Assembly (NCBI GenBank): GCA_029961685.1
Contig: JARWKL010000016.1
Location: 13,646,157 to 13,710,156 of the forward strand
Direction: 5' to 3'
DNA: 64,000 nucleotides
From: Aristolochia californica
Taxonomy: Eukaryota; Streptophyta; Magnoliopsida; Piperales; Aristolochiaceae
Shown here: positions 13,701 through 24,722 of the stretch, one piece after another
Layout: each line of letters begins with the position of its first letter
How positions within the stretch are numbered: position 1 is the first letter of the stretch
Position numbers and translations under genes: made by a program
The notes under the pieces: generated by a model
Database searches by the model: none
What the model was told of the DNA's origin: nothing
The model's input: only the letters and a program-made list of their open reading frames with translations

Positions 13701-13905
13701 CAAAGGTTCTCCATCAGTAAGATACACCTTCCCGTGATCTCCAACAACATAATTTTTCATGATCTCACAGTGTCCAATGGTGTGAAAAGAAGCTTTTGGA
13801 TCTAACACCCAAGAGTCAATAAGACTATCAACCGACAAGAGTAAAACAACTTGTACCTCTTTGGTCACCGCATTTGCAGCATCAATTTTCTTTTCATCCT
13901 TCGTT
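10753..13905 (-). pseudogene. Degraded Copia pol of B1
   Basis: Read on the minus strand from right to left. A protease region has WVLDPKASFHT (usual DSG core changed to DPK) at about 13.8 kb, followed by GAG-pre-integrase with HVPKLMRNLISVGQLDDEG. Integrase pieces include LDHKDVWG, CLQSNNGREY (usual Asp of the second DDE residue replaced by Asn) and PQQNGVAKRMNKT. RT pieces with LYVDDMLIVG and MRITRD lie near 11.6-11.8 kb. RNase H remains as LYCDSHNVIHLAKNPFYQARTKHI and ends near 10753. Multiple stops and frameshifts separate the pieces, so no protein can be made. The order PR-IN-RT-RH defines it as Ty1/Copia. Confidence 0.85.
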
Positions 13906-13949
13906 GGTGCTTTGTAGTTCTTCTTTATGTGACCAAACTTGCCAAAATT

Positions 13950-14665
13950 TCAACACTCCACATTCCTTCCGAATTTAGACTTGCTTCTTCTATTCCTTGA
14001 CTTCCCTTTACCATTGCCCTTGTTGGAATTCCACTCGAAGTTCATGCCCCTAGTATCGACACTTAGGGCAGAATTAGATATCAACAATTCTCTGGACTCC
14101 TTTCTATGAACTTCCTTAGCAAGAATGTTATCTTGAACATCATTAAAGATTAACTTCCCATTGCCTATAGAGTTGCTGACTGCAACCCTCATAGGCTCCC
14201 AAAAATTTGGCAGAGATGCCAAAAGAATTAAAGTACGAACTTAATCATCGAATTTAACTTGAACGGATGTCAATGGATTGAAAATCGTGCTAAACTCATT
14301 CAAATGCGATGCCACTGAAGTATTATTTGTCATCTTTAAATTGAAGAGTTTTTTCATGAGACATATCTTACTATTTGCGTAAGGTTTCCCATACATGTCA
14401 GACAGAATCTTCATCATCCCCACTATGGTTTTCTCCGACACCATGTTGTGAGCAACGTTCTTCGACAGTGTTAACTAGATTACTCCCAACACCTATCTAT
14501 CGAGGAGATTCCGCTCATCGTCTTTTATACCTTTTGGTTTCATATCCAGAAGTTGTGCGCATAGCTTTTTACTGTACAGATAATCTTCGATTTGCATCCT
14601 CCAAAACATAAAATCCATACCATCAAACTTGTTGATCCTTAGTGCAGATCCATCTCAGCCACCCA
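13950..14665 (-). pseudogene. Degraded Copia gag of B1
   Basis: Minus-strand gag begins near 14665 just inside the PBS and shows INKFDGMDFMFWRMQIEDYL, LFNLKMTNNTSVASHLNEFS and a basic GKGKSRNRRSKSKFGRNVEC run leading into the zinc-finger position. A stop near 14445 and a frameshift near 14230 break it. It is nearly collinear with the gag of B2 at 44131-44930. Confidence 0.8.
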
Positions 14666-15182
14666 TTGCTCTAAATTTCAAACCAAAGCTCTGATATCAC
14701 TTTTTAGGAATTAGACGCCCTAATTCCAAAGAAATAATAATAATCACGGAAGAAAGAAAAAGAAAGCACGAGAATACAAACAACAAGATTTATACAGGTT
14801 CGCCTCAAGGTGAGACTGCATCCTGTCTTTTGCACCGCTGCAGTAATCCACTATGAAGATGAAATAGTTTACAAGAGAAATTACACACTTATAGGTGTCT
14901 TTCTCTAACTTCTCAGGGGCTACAACTCAAAGTCCTTTTTTGTGATGATGAAACCCTAATTTCGGCTCCCCCCAATTATAAAGGGAAAAATAAAACAACT
15001 ATGATACAAGAGTAAAATTCCCAAATCACCCTTAATGAAATGACAATTAATATATTGTGGACTGGGCGGGGGTAGGAGGGGGGCTTCTCACACCCCTTCC
15101 AACCCCCTTGACAACCTTATCGCGAAGGTCAATCTGCATACCGACTTAGCATAGGGCATTGATTAGACTCCACAACTTAACA

Positions 15183-16366
15183 CCTGTGCCACGCCACACA
15201 TGACTTCCCCCGGCCGCTACCAGTGTCACTGCTCTTCCTCATCTCTTCCCCAGACGATGCACTCTCTTCGTTGTTAAGTTGTGGAGCCTAATCAAAGCTC
15301 TACACTGAGTCAATACGCGGATCGATCTTCGCGGTAAGATCACCATGGGTGTTGGAAGGGGAACAAAAAGCTCCCCTCTCAGGAGTGTAGGAGCGTAGCC
15401 TCTGCTTGGTCCACGATATATTAAATGCTATTTTATTAAGGGCACTTTGGGAATTTTACTTTTGTATCATGGTTTCCCTAGTTTCCTCTTTATATTTGGG
15501 GTGTTGGTATTAGGGTTTTATCATCCGAGGAACATCAGTTGCGGCCGAGAGAGGTCAGAGAAAATTACATATAAGTGTGTGCGATCTTTCTTGTAAACTA
15601 TTTCATCTTCATAGGAGATTACTGTAGTGGCAGAAGACAAGATGTAGTCTCACCTTGAGGCAAACCTGTATAAATCTTCTTGTATTTTTTTGTGATTGCT
15701 TTTCCTTTCTTCCACGATTATTATTATTGCTCTTGTTAGTTTGGAATTTGAGCATTTAATTTCTAATTTGCCCCAGTTGCTACTGGTGCCACTGCTCTTC
15801 CACATCTCTTCATCGGATTATGCACTCTCTTCGATTTCGTCCCCCCAAACCGCTACCAGTGCCGCTCCTCTTCCACATCTCTTCATCAGACGATGCACTC
15901 TCTCCGATTTAGTCCACCCTTGCCGCTACCAATGTCACTGCTCTTCGACATCTTTTCACCGGACGATGTGCTCTCTCCAATTCCGTATGTCCTAATCGCT
16001 ACTAGTACCGCTATTCTTCCACACCTCTTCATTGGACGATGCACTCTCTCTGATTCCAGCCACAACTAGTGTTGTTGCTCTTCCATATCTCTTCACCAAA
16101 TGATACACTCTTTTTTGATTCCGTCTAGCCCAACCGCTACCAATGACACTGCTCTTCCACATCTCTTCACTAGATGACGCACTCTGTCCGCCCCAGCCGC
16201 TACCAATACCATTGCTCTTCCACATCTCTTCATCAGATGATGCACTCTCTCTGATTTTGTCTACTCCAGCCGTTACTAGTGTTGCTGCTCTTCCACATCT
16301 CTTCACCGGATGATGCACTCTCTCCGAGTTTGTCCACCCCTACAGCTACCAGTGCCGCTGCTCTTC
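15183..16366 (+). repeat. ~73-bp minisatellite of element F
   Basis: About ten imperfect units, each reading roughly 'cgctaccagtgccactgctcttccacatctcttcac...gatgcactctctccgattccgtccaccccagc' in shortened and mutated forms. The 'gctcttccac' block recurs every 65-74 bp at about 15228, 15793, 15866, 15937, 16011, 16077, 16149, 16214, 16288 and 16360. The B solo LTR splits the array between units one and two. The open frames crossing it, rich in TSAAALP or SSSDD-like repeats, follow from the repeat and do not look like a gene. Confidence 0.85.
15272..15767 (+). repeat. B-family solo LTR, plus orientation
   Basis: About 495 bp starting TGTTAAGTTGTGGAG and running through 'tctcaccttgaggcaaacc' to 'gcatttaatttctaa', collinear with the B1 LTRs but in the opposite orientation. 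No internal element sequence adjoins it, and minisatellite units of F resume on both sides. Flanking 5-mers are only partly alike (ttcgt / tttgc), so the right end is approximate. Confidence 0.75.
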
Positions 16367-16489
16367 CCGTTCTTTTGCTTCCAAGAACCCTCGAAACAAA
16401 CCTCCTTACATAGTCAGTGCCAAATTCAAAGTTTCAGTTGCTAAGAGACAAGATTGACCTCTCTAACAGTGGCCTATCTTGAGGGAACA

Positions 16490-16653
16490 TGATAAGAAAT
16501 TAGTATAACCCTTTCAGCTATTGGATAAGATCTCATTGTATTTATCCCATATTGTAATTATCTTCTCATGTTAAGCTTATATTTTCTATTCTAAATTGTA
16601 TAAATATCACTCTTAATCAATTGTAAAGGAGTAGTTTAGTTCAATATCTAACA
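16490..16653 (+). repeat. 3' LTR of element F
   Basis: 164 bp, partner of 9713-9876, with the PPT-like 'cttgagggaaca' immediately before it and the cactt target duplication immediately after it. Confidence 0.85.
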
Positions 16654-16658
16654 CACTT

Positions 16659-17083
16659 CAATTGCTAGAACACCCAAACATGTCAAATGATCATAGTTCT
16701 GATGTTAGAGGAGGCTGAATATGCTAAGACAACAACTGACAAGTTGCTACTTCTGAGATTTTTTCAAGTCCAAGAGATGACGAAATCAGTTCAGATCTTT
16801 CATCAACGTTTCAATTTAAAAAAACCACCAGTACCTTCAATATGAAGCTGCACCAAAGTTGCAATCTGAGAACATGGCAAGAGCATAGATTAGTAGCAAC
16901 GTTCTCTTGGACAACTTGGCTCCAGTTTCATTTCCTCTTCAAAGATGGACTCCAGTGACCTTATCAATGTCCTTGTCAATGCAAAAAAGAGGTATCTTGT
17001 GAGTCCCCTAGTTGGTCCTTGATTCCTCTGAATTTCTCTACTTGCCAGCCTTTGATATCAGATGATTTCAGAAGACTACATTC
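16659..17083. other. Unassigned sequence between F and G
   Basis: Non-repetitive within the window and without a recognisable domain. It is the sequence into which F and G inserted and appears to resume after G at 18439. Confidence 0.3.
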
Positions 17084-18438
17084 TATAGAATTTAGGAATT
17101 GAGAATAATATTTGCCGTGATTTTCATTGATGAGGAGACATGTATTTATAGAATTATAATAGTGACTATAGAGATTACAACTTTTCAGAGTTTGAGTCTA
17201 TTTGGTGCTTTTATTTCGATCCTTATCTTTATCTCTATCATGCCCCCACAAGATGTCCAAGAAGAGAGTCCAATCTTGGTCATCAAAAAGAGGAAATGTG
17301 TTCATGGAAGCTGAAGGACGGGAAAAGCAGCACACTCGTAGCAGTTGGGGCAAATGAAGTTGGAGAGAATGTATCATCCGGTAAAGAGAAGTGGAAGAGC
17401 AGCGACACTGGTAGTGACTGGGGTGGACGAAATTGCATCATTCGGTGGAAGATCAATGACACTGGTAATAGCTAAGGCAAACGGAATTGCATCATTCGAT
17501 GAAGAGATGTGGAAGAGTAGCGGTTGGGGTAGACGGAAGCACATCATCCAGTGAAGAAATTGAAGAACAATGACACTGGTAGCGACTGGGGTGGACGAAA
17601 TGGCACTGGTAGTGATTGGGGTGGATAGAATTGCATTGTCCGGTGGAAGAGCAATGGCACTTGTAGCGACTGGGGTGGAAAAAATCGCATCGTTTGGAGA
17701 AGAGATGTGGAAGAGTAGTGGCACTGGTAGCGGTTGGGGTGGAAGGAATCACATCATCCGATGAAGAGATGTAGAAGAGCAACGACACTTGTAGCGGCAG
17801 GGGTGGATGAAATCGGAGAGAGTGCATCGTGTAGATGGGGAGAGATTTTGCAGAGGATTTTTTTTGTCGCACGTGCATAACTCGCTTGCGTGGACTACAC
17901 ATGCATTGTTCGCACATGGTTCGCCCTGGACTTAGGTTGCCTACCATGGTTTTGTCGAGACGACGTGGGGGGAGCCTAGTGCGGTGCTGGTGAGGGTGGT
18001 TGCTGGCAAAGCTGACGGGGGCTGCAAGGCGATGGCGACGAGGACGTCAAGCGACACTGGAGGTGAAGGTGATAGAGATAGAGAAGGGGAAGAGAAATTC
18101 ATGGAAGGGGCACAAGGTCTTCGCCTGGCGATAGGGAGAGTCGATGGTCACTAGATAGGAGTCGGACTAGAGACGATAGTGGGAGAGGAAGCAGTGCTGC
18201 GGAGGTCGGGCCCGTGGTTCAGCCTCAGTGATGATTTCTAGTGATGGCGAGCTGGTTCTAATTAATCGATTGAGAGCTTTGATACCATATAAAATTTAGG
18301 AATTGAGAATAATATTTTCTGTGATTTTCATTGATGAGGAGATAGATATGTATAGAATTACAACATTAACTGTAGAGATTACAACTCTTCAGAGTTTGAG
18401 TTTGAGTCTATTTGGTATTTGTATTTCGATCCTTATCA
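17084..18438 (-). mobile_element. Non-autonomous LTR retrotransposon G
   Basis: Direct repeats 17084-17240 and 18288-18438 share 'aatttaggaattgagaataa', 'gtgattttcattgatgagg' and 'atttcgatccttatc'. A PBS complement (gctttgatacca, 18276-18287) abuts the right repeat. A PPT complement (tgcccccacaag, 17241-17252) follows the left one, so the element is read on the minus strand. Flanks cattc (17079-17083) and cattt (18439-18443) match at 4 of 5 positions. The ~1.05-kb interior has no gag or pol. It contains a minisatellite related to that of F and a GC-rich segment at about 17860-18230. Confidence 0.8.
17320..17830 (-). repeat. Minisatellite of element G
   Basis: About eight units, the reverse complement of the F minisatellite ('gaagagatgtggaagag', 'gacactggtagcgactgggg'), at about 17392, 17444, 17510, 17559, 17600, 17643, 17707 and 17771. 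Spacing is shorter and less regular than in F (about 40-70 bp). Read in the sense direction of G, the unit has the same orientation as in F. Confidence 0.8.
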
Positions 18439-19878
18439 CATTTGTGAGCAGACTCATGCTCCAGTTCCTTCTTAGTTCCTTCTCAAAGAAAAGACGAACT
18501 CCTACAAAATGTAGACGCAGCAGTATTCAATATTGTTGGCTGGAATTCAGAAGGGGCATGCATTGAATCCCCATAACAGCAACTTCCCCAAGACTTCTGA
18601 TTGAATCAGACCTCTCAATGACTTGATGATTTGCCTTGGCCAAGAAGAAGAAAAGTTGATAGAATGTGAAAGAGTTTGGAGTTTCTGAGTTCAGAAACAA
18701 AGAAAGCAAGATTGGAAACTACTTCTGATTTATCACTTCCGTTTTCTTTTTTCTGCTAAAGGAAACTTGCAGACCATTCCAGATTACTTCTGTAGTTTAT
18801 GCTTGGTGAACTGCATCTTGGGAAGATTTCCTGGTTTTATGTTGCTGCTTGAGAGACACTGGATTCTCTTCTTTTGAACCAGAATATGTGATCAGTTCCA
18901 GACTGCTTCTGAAGTTTACTGAACCCAGATTTTTCGTTGCTGCTCAAGAAGACTTTTGCCTTTATTTTTGGGCAAAGTCACATCTCTAACTCTTCAAGAC
19001 AGAAAGGTTTTAAGTTTTGCAACTCACAATGAGGCTCTGAGATTCAGAATAAGGGTTGCATCGTGTTTCATTTACTTCTGATGTTGCTCGTTGCCAAACC
19101 TGCTGCTGCCTTTCCTTATTTTGAACCTCCTCACCCACCTCATGCTGAAAACTGCATGCTTTCCTCGGCATCCCAGCAAGCAACTGTTTTTATTGTTTCT
19201 GGATGATGGTGCTGTTGATGGCTTCGAGTCTCAACCACGTCTTTGTGCATGGAGTTCCTTGGTGAGTTGGAGAAGACAAAGGAACGACAGACTCGAAGCA
19301 GATGCTGTCACATGGCTTTATTAGCTGCTAAAGCAGCACTCATGCTGCCAAGAACCAAGTCTAAGTTGATGTTGGCAGCTGTACTTAGTCTCTCCAAATG
19401 TGGTAGAATTTCCTTCCTCCAAGTGTGACTAGCTGGTTTCTCTGCCAAGTTTGACTGAAGCCTTGGGTTGCTGCTACTTTTGATGGCATGAGGTGATTGA
19501 GAGGCAATTATTGATGAATCAAGTTGCGTCATCAACAGCTACTCTATCTCATGAGCGGTTTCCCAACTCATCGAGCATTGCAAGGTTAGTTGGAGATTTA
19601 CATCTGTTGAAAAACTAAACACGCTTCTCAAAAGAGAGATCATCAAGATATATTTTATCCAAAATGGAATCTGTCATTGCCAGACGATCGGAGTCCACAT
19701 GAAGCCATTTATCAATCGATATTGGTCTAGCATTGGCTAGAGTCTTTCACGAGCTCTTTGAAATTGCTCTCCAGATTAGAGATTTGAGAGCAGCAAAAAT
19801 GTTGTCTACTGAACTGTTCATTGGCTATTTTCATCAAGCTACTACTGTTTTAATACAAACTGCCTTTTCATGTGTTCT
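18439..19878. other. Unassigned sequence hosting E
   Basis: About 1.4 kb with no element I can name. The minus strand shows scattered protein-like stretches, for example ISIDKWLHVDSDRLAMTDSI near 19.7 kb and LGSMSAALAANKAM near 19.3 kb, separated by stops. This could be a decayed coding sequence, but I do not recognise a family. Element E inserted at 19874-19878. Confidence 0.3.
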
Positions 19879-20068
19879 TGTTGGGTCCTGATTTCATTCG
19901 GGATATGATTGTAAATACTGGTCTTGTTGAGACCTTTTTTGTAATTTTATGTCTGGAGTATTTAACTTCCTGTAACTTAGGTTTACTGTGGAATAATCAA
20001 AAAATTTGCTCCCGCTCTGTTTTTCCTCTGGTCGTCATCGTCTCTCAGAAATCCCCAAATCCCCAACA
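19879..20068 (+). repeat. 5' LTR of element E
   Basis: 190 bp, TG...CA, same length as its partner at 24528-24717. The PBS begins three bases after it. Internal 'gtatttaacttcc' is the best promoter-like block, and no canonical TATA is evident. Confidence 0.9.
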
Positions 20069-20555
20069 TCTGGTATCAGAACTGGTAAAACCAGTTCGGC
20101 GACGATTGCGGGAGAAAGGTTCCCATTCTGCAATGACGCAGGGAGACTCCCAAATCGATTCTCGACGTCGGGTGGAGTATCTCCGCCCCAGAGCTTGACG
20201 GCGGCGTCGTCGTAAACAGTGGCCGCCTCTTTTGCTGCGTCGGGTCTCAGTTCTCCTCTGCGTATCGGCCCCAGTGCCGTCGCTGCAAGCTAGCCTCGCC
20301 GGCCAGCTGCCTTACGAAACGCCGTTCAGTACATGCCCTCCCGATGCTCGTTCCTGTCTGGTTCAGTTGTCGCAGAGAGAGAGGAGAGTCCGTGAGATTT
20401 TTTTGTTGCTGCTGCAATAACCTTGCGACGCCGTCACTGTTGACGGCAGAAAGAGGAGAGAAGCTTGCCGTGTGCTCAGTCCGACGACACTGTTCCGGTA
20501 ATTTCGTTCTAGAAATTTTTTTTGTGTGTTATGAATTTATCAATAAATTACTGGA

Positions 20556-21838
20556 ATGGAGGAGGGAGATCAAAATCAGGGTACGATGATTAAGCTGTCT
20601 TTGTCCAATTTTTCCATCTGGAAGTCCAGAATGAAAGATTTCCTATTCTGTAAGGATGCTTATGAACCGGTAATGGGTGTGAAACCAGTGGATAAACTAA
20701 TGCTGCTTGGAATTTATCCAACCGTAAAACTGTAGCCTTGATCAGACAGTGGGTTGATGATTCAATATTTCATCATGTCTCAATAGAAACCGATGTCAAG
20801 TTGTGGGAGAAACTTGAGAGTTTGTATGAGCGCAAAATAGCCCAAAACAAAGCCTTTTTCATTCGAAAACTTGTGAACATGAAGTATCACGAGGGCTCAT
20901 CAGTAAGTGAGCATTTGAGTCGGTTCCAGGACTGCATGAATCGGCTAGCTACTATGAAATTGGCTTTGGATGAAGAACTACAAGCCTTAATTCTTTTGAG
21001 TTCCTTATCGGATAGTTGGGAGACTCTTGTAGTGTCATTGAGCAATTCGGCACCGAATGGTATTGTGACTCTTGCCATGGTGAAAGATAGCATGCTTAAT
21101 GAGGAGTTGAGGCGTAAAGAGTTGGGCATTACAAACGAGTCAGCTGCTCTTGTTACTGAGAATTGTGGAAGGAGTAGACATAGAAACTCTCACGGACATG
21201 ACAAAAATGATAAGTCGAAAGGGAGATCGAAATCTCGCAAGGGCATTGTTTGCTACTATTGCCAAAAACCGGGACATATAAAGTTTGAGTGCAAAAAGTT
21301 GAAAGCAAAGCCTAAGAGGAATCAATCTAGACCTAGATCTGATGAGAAGGAGAAGGAAAGCACCGCTACCACTGCCACTGCATATGACGGTGAAGTGATC
21401 ATTGCTTGTAATGCCGATTTTGTTAATTTCACAAGCCAAGACTCCACTTGGGTGATAGACTCAGCAGTTTCATTTCATGTCACTTCGAGACGTGACTTGT
21501 TCACTTCCTATAGGCAAGGTAATTTTGGCAAGGTAAGAATGGGGAATGATGGGGTATGCTACATCTCCGGCATTGGAGATGTGTGTGTGGAGACCAGCGT
21601 GGGGTGCAGGTTACTTCTCAAGAATGTTCGACATGTGCCGGATATGAGGCTTCATTTGATTTCTGTTGGTGCTCTTGATGATGAAGGGTACCGTAGTCAT
21701 TTTGGTGATGGGAAGTGGAAGTTGTCCAAAGGTTCTCTTGTTGTTGCCCGAGGTGAAAAATCAAACTCGCTTTATACAATGCGGGTTAAATTATGTGGCA
21801 AGGTGAATGCAATAGAAGGTGACTCAACCGATTTGTAG
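20556..21838 (+). pseudogene. gag-protease region of E
   Basis: Gag forms the particle that packages element RNA. The ATG at 20556 starts a Copia gag (FSIWKSRMKDFLFCKDAYEP). A one-base loss near 20695 shifts the frame, and the main frame continues from 20738 with VDDSIFHHVSIETDVKLWEK. A CCHC zinc knuckle (CYYCQKPGHIKFEC) lies near 21251-21292 after a basic stretch. The protease site reads VIDSAVSFHVTSR where the family has DSG, so the catalytic Gly is Ala here. GAG-pre-integrase follows with HVPDMRLHLISVGALDDEG. An in-frame TAG at 21836 sits where Trp is expected before the integrase zinc finger. The frameshift, stop and DSA change make it inactive. Confidence 0.9.
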
Positions 21839-21841
21839 CAC

Positions 21842-22618
21842 TTGCGCCTAGGTCATATGAGTGAGAAAATGTTTCAAATTCTGGCTAGAAAGGATTGTGT
21901 GCCGAGTGATGGTACATCTCTGACATCGTGTACGTATTGTTTGGTGGGTAAGCAACATCGAATTGCTTTCAAGAGAAGTCCTACCACTAAGAAGTCGAAT
22001 GTCTTGGATTTGGTTCATACCGATCTTTGTTCCATGGGTGATAGCACACTTGGAGGAGCTCTTTACTTTGTCACTTTCGTGGATGATCATTCTAGAAAGC
22101 TATGGGTTTATGCCTTGAAGACAAAGAATCAAGTTTTGGAAATGTTCAAACAGTTCCTTGCTGCAGTTGAAAGAGAAACAGGTCGGAAATTAAAATGCAT
22201 TCGATCAGATAATGGTGGTGAGTACAACGGGCCATTTGAAACCTTCTGTAAGGTTAATGGAATCAAGCTTGAAAGAAAGGTGCCAACAACGCCGCAACAG
22301 AATGGAGTAGCTGAGAGAATGAATCGCACAATTTGTGAGAGAATACGGTGTATGCTCTCTCATTCAAAGCTTTCAAAAGCTTTTTGGGGTGAAGCGATGA
22401 ATACCGCTGTTCATTTGATTAATCTCTCACCTTGTCATGCACTAGATGGTGATGTTCCCGAGCGGGTTTGGACCGAAAAAGATGTGTTTTATGGACACTT
22501 GCGGGTATTTGGTTGACGAGTATTTGTGCACATTCCTAGAGATGAAAGAGCCAAGCTTGATAGCAAGACAAAGGAGTGTATTTTCTTGGGTTAAAAAACC
22601 GGTGAATTTGGTTATAGA
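21842..22618 (+). pseudogene. Integrase of E
   Basis: This continues the frame after the TAG. HLRLGHMS...CTYCLVGKQH is the HHCC zinc finger. The catalytic core is visible with HTDLCSMG (first Asp), IRSDNGGEY (second Asp) and PQQNGVAERMNR (Glu), so DDE is conserved. ALDGDVPERVWTEKDV marks the C-terminal region. Two in-frame stops, TGA at 22514 and TAA at 22592, interrupt the linker before RT. Frame is kept throughout, so the damage is point mutation only. Confidence 0.9.
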
Positions 22619-24511
22619 TTGTGGGATCCAATTGAGAAGAAGGTATTAAGGAGTCGGGATGTAGTTTTCTTTGAAGAAGAAACTGTTGAGAATTTGGGAA
22701 ATCCTGAAAATGTGAAAACCTCTTCTAGCCACTTTGTTGATTTTATACCCATCTCGAGTAACCAAGAAGTTGAAAGCAACCAGAATACCAAAATTGAAGA
22801 TCAAGGTGAGCAATCAGAAAATCAAAGTCCACCTTTACAAGAGTTGAGAAGATCAAATCGTGAACTAAGGCCTACTTCAAGATACTCTCCACATGAGTAT
22901 GTTTTGCTCACTGACGGTGGTGAACCTGAAAGCTTTGAAGAAGCTATGTGTCATGAGCAAAAGGGTGGGTGGTTTGAAGCTATGCAAGGTGAGATGAATT
23001 CCTTGCATAAAAATCGCACCTTTGAGTTAGTTGAATTACCTAAGGGTAAGAAGGTACTCACGAACAAGTGGGTGTTTCATTTGAAATCAGATGGCACAGA
23101 TTTAAAGCCGAGGTACAAGGCTCGGTTAGTTGTAAAGGGATTTGATCAAAAGAAGGGGATTGATTTTGAGGAGATATTCTCGCCCGTGGTCGAGATATTC
23201 TCGCCCGTGGTCAAGATATCCTCTATTCGGGTTATACTTGGTTTGGTCGCTAGTTTGAATCTGGAGATTGAGCAGCTTGATGTGAAAACCGCTTTTCTCC
23301 ATGGTGATTTGGAGGAGGAGCTCTATATGGAGCAACCCGAGGGATTTGTTGAAAAAGGCAAAGAGGACTTGGTGAGCAAATTGAGGAGGAACCTTTATGG
23401 TTTGAAACAAGCACCGCGAAACTGGTACAAAAGATTTGAATCCTTTATGTGTGACAACAATTTTAACAAGACCACTTCCGAAAATTGTGTCTTCATGAAA
23501 AGGTACTCTAGTGGAAATTTCATTATTCTTTTATTCTATGTCGATGACATGTTGGTTGTCGGTAATGATACAAAGGAGATAAGAGCTTTGAAAGAAAAGG
23601 TTGGGAATGAATTTTCAATGAAGGATTTAGGTCTTGCAAAGAAAATTTTTGGTATGAGAATCACTAGAGATCGGGAATGGTGCAAACTTTGGTTGTCACA
23701 AGAAAGGTATTTGGGAAAGGTGATTGAACGGTTCAATATGAGCAAATGCAAATCGGGTTCTTCTCCACTTGGTAGTCATCTCAAGTTGACACTTGATGAT
23801 TGTCCAAAGGATGAAAAGGAGAAAGAAGAAATGAAGAAGGTGCCGTATGCATCCGTGGTCGGTTCATTGATGTATGCAATGGTGTGTACAAGGTCGGATA
23901 TTGCTCATGCTGTTGGAGTGGTAAGTCGTTATCTCTCCAACCCTGGAAAAGCTCATTGGGATGCTGTGAAATGGATTCTTCGGTACATTCGTGGTACTAC
24001 TGGTTATTGTCTCTGTTATGGGGCTAGTAAACCAGTTCTGGAGGCATATGCAGATGCCAATTGGGCCAGAGATGTTGACTCGAGGAAGTCAACATCCGGT
24101 TATTTGGTTTGTTTTGCAAATGGTGTTGTCTCATGGCAATCGAGACTAAAGAAATGTGTTGCACTCTCCACAACCAAAGCTGAATACATTGTAATCACCG
24201 AAGCATGCAAAGAACTATTGTGGATGAAGAAGTTCTTTCAAGAATTGGACATTCGGCAAGAGAGGTATGTGTTACTTTGTGATAGTCAAAGTGCAAACCA
24301 TTTGAGCAAGAATCCCACATTTCATTTGAGATCAAAGCACATTGATCTACGTCATCATTGGATATGTGATGTGCTTGAAAAGAAAGAATTGATGTTGGAG
24401 AAAGTTCACACGAGTGAGAATGGCTCCAACATGTTGACAAAGTCCTTACCTCCTTTGAAGCTTGAAGCTTGTCGTGACATAGCTGGTTTGGTTGAGGGTT
24501 CTACCTCATGA
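22619..24511 (+). pseudogene. Reverse transcriptase and RNase H of E
   Basis: An open stretch of 630 codons. RT starts near ESFEEAMCHEQKGGWFEAMQ and NKWVFHLKSDG, carries RLVVKGFDQKKGIDFEEIFS, QLDVKTAFLHGDLEEELYM and the catalytic LLFYVDDMLVVGND, then MKDLGLAKKIFGMRITRD. RNase H includes ASVVGSLMYAMVCTRSDIAH, LEAYADANWARDVDSRKSTS, LSTTKAEYIV and LLCDSQSANHLSKNP, and ends LVEGSTS at 24511. A 21-bp tandem duplication (23171-23191 and 23192-23212) repeats seven residues (EIFSPVV) at the FSPVVK motif. Otherwise the domain is full length. It lacks its own start because it is normally part of one polyprotein. Confidence 0.92.
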
Positions 24512-24527
24512 ATCGGAGGAGGAGTTT

Positions 24528-24717
24528 TGTTGGGTCCCGTTTTCATTCGGGACATGATTTTAAATACTGGTCTTATTGAGACCTTTCCTGTAATTTTATG
24601 TTTGGAGTATTTAACTTCCTGTAACTTAGGTTTACTGTGAAATAATCAAAAATTTTGCTCTCGCTCTGTTTTCCCTCTGGCCGTCGTCGTCTCTCAGAAA
24701 TCCCCAAATCCCCAACA
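24528..24717 (+). repeat. 3' LTR of element E
   Basis: 190 bp, beginning just after the polypurine tract and followed by the gttct target duplication. Confidence 0.9.
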
Positions 24718-24722
24718 GTTCT

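Larger units (their letters stand above)
10286..15182 (-). mobile_element. Copia retrotransposon B1, nested in F
   Basis: Minus-strand element of ~4.9 kb. The LTRs are 10286-10736 (3') and about 14702-15182 (5'), and both end in CTTAACA on the + strand. A PBS complement (gctctgatatcac, 14689-14701) abuts the right LTR. Flanking 5-mers cctat (10281-10285) and cctgt (15183-15187) match at 4 of 5 positions. The interior carries gag, protease, integrase, RT and RNase H in Copia order on the minus strand, all broken by stops and frameshifts. Relatives are the solo LTR at 15272 and element B2 at 40437. Confidence 0.9.
9713..16653 (+). mobile_element. Non-autonomous LTR retrotransposon F
   Basis: Two ~164-bp direct repeats, 9713-9876 and 16490-16653, both start TGATAAG and end ATATCTAACA. 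The left one is followed by a PBS (9877-9887, tggtatcaaag) and the right one is preceded by a purine-rich tract (cttgagggaaca). The 5-bp flanks are identical, cactt at 9708-9712 and 16654-16658, which is a clean TSD. No gag or pol of its own is visible. What remains of the interior is a short leader and a ~73-bp minisatellite. Element B1 (10286-15182) and a B solo LTR (15272-15767) are inserted in it. Without them F would be roughly 1.4 kb, once the 207-bp duplication at 9962-10375 is discounted. Confidence 0.85.
19879..24717 (+). mobile_element. Copia retrotransposon E, nearly complete
   Basis: 4839 bp with 190-bp LTRs at 19879-20068 and 24528-24717, both TGTTGGGTCC...CCCCAACA. The LTRs differ at roughly 14 positions by eye, about 93% identity. 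The PBS is tggtatcagaac at 20071-20082, and a GGAGGAGGAG polypurine tract lies near 24514-24523. The TSD is perfect: gttct at 19874-19878 and 24718-24722. The polyprotein runs from 20556 to 24511 with one frameshift, three in-frame stops and a 21-bp duplication, so it is recently dead rather than ancient. It is the youngest-looking complete element here. Confidence 0.95.

Noticed and set aside
15183..16366. Possible CRISPR-like or coding repeat array
   Set aside because: The units abut with no unique spacers and the host is a plant. The open frames follow from the minisatellite period. It is treated as tandem repeat inside element F.
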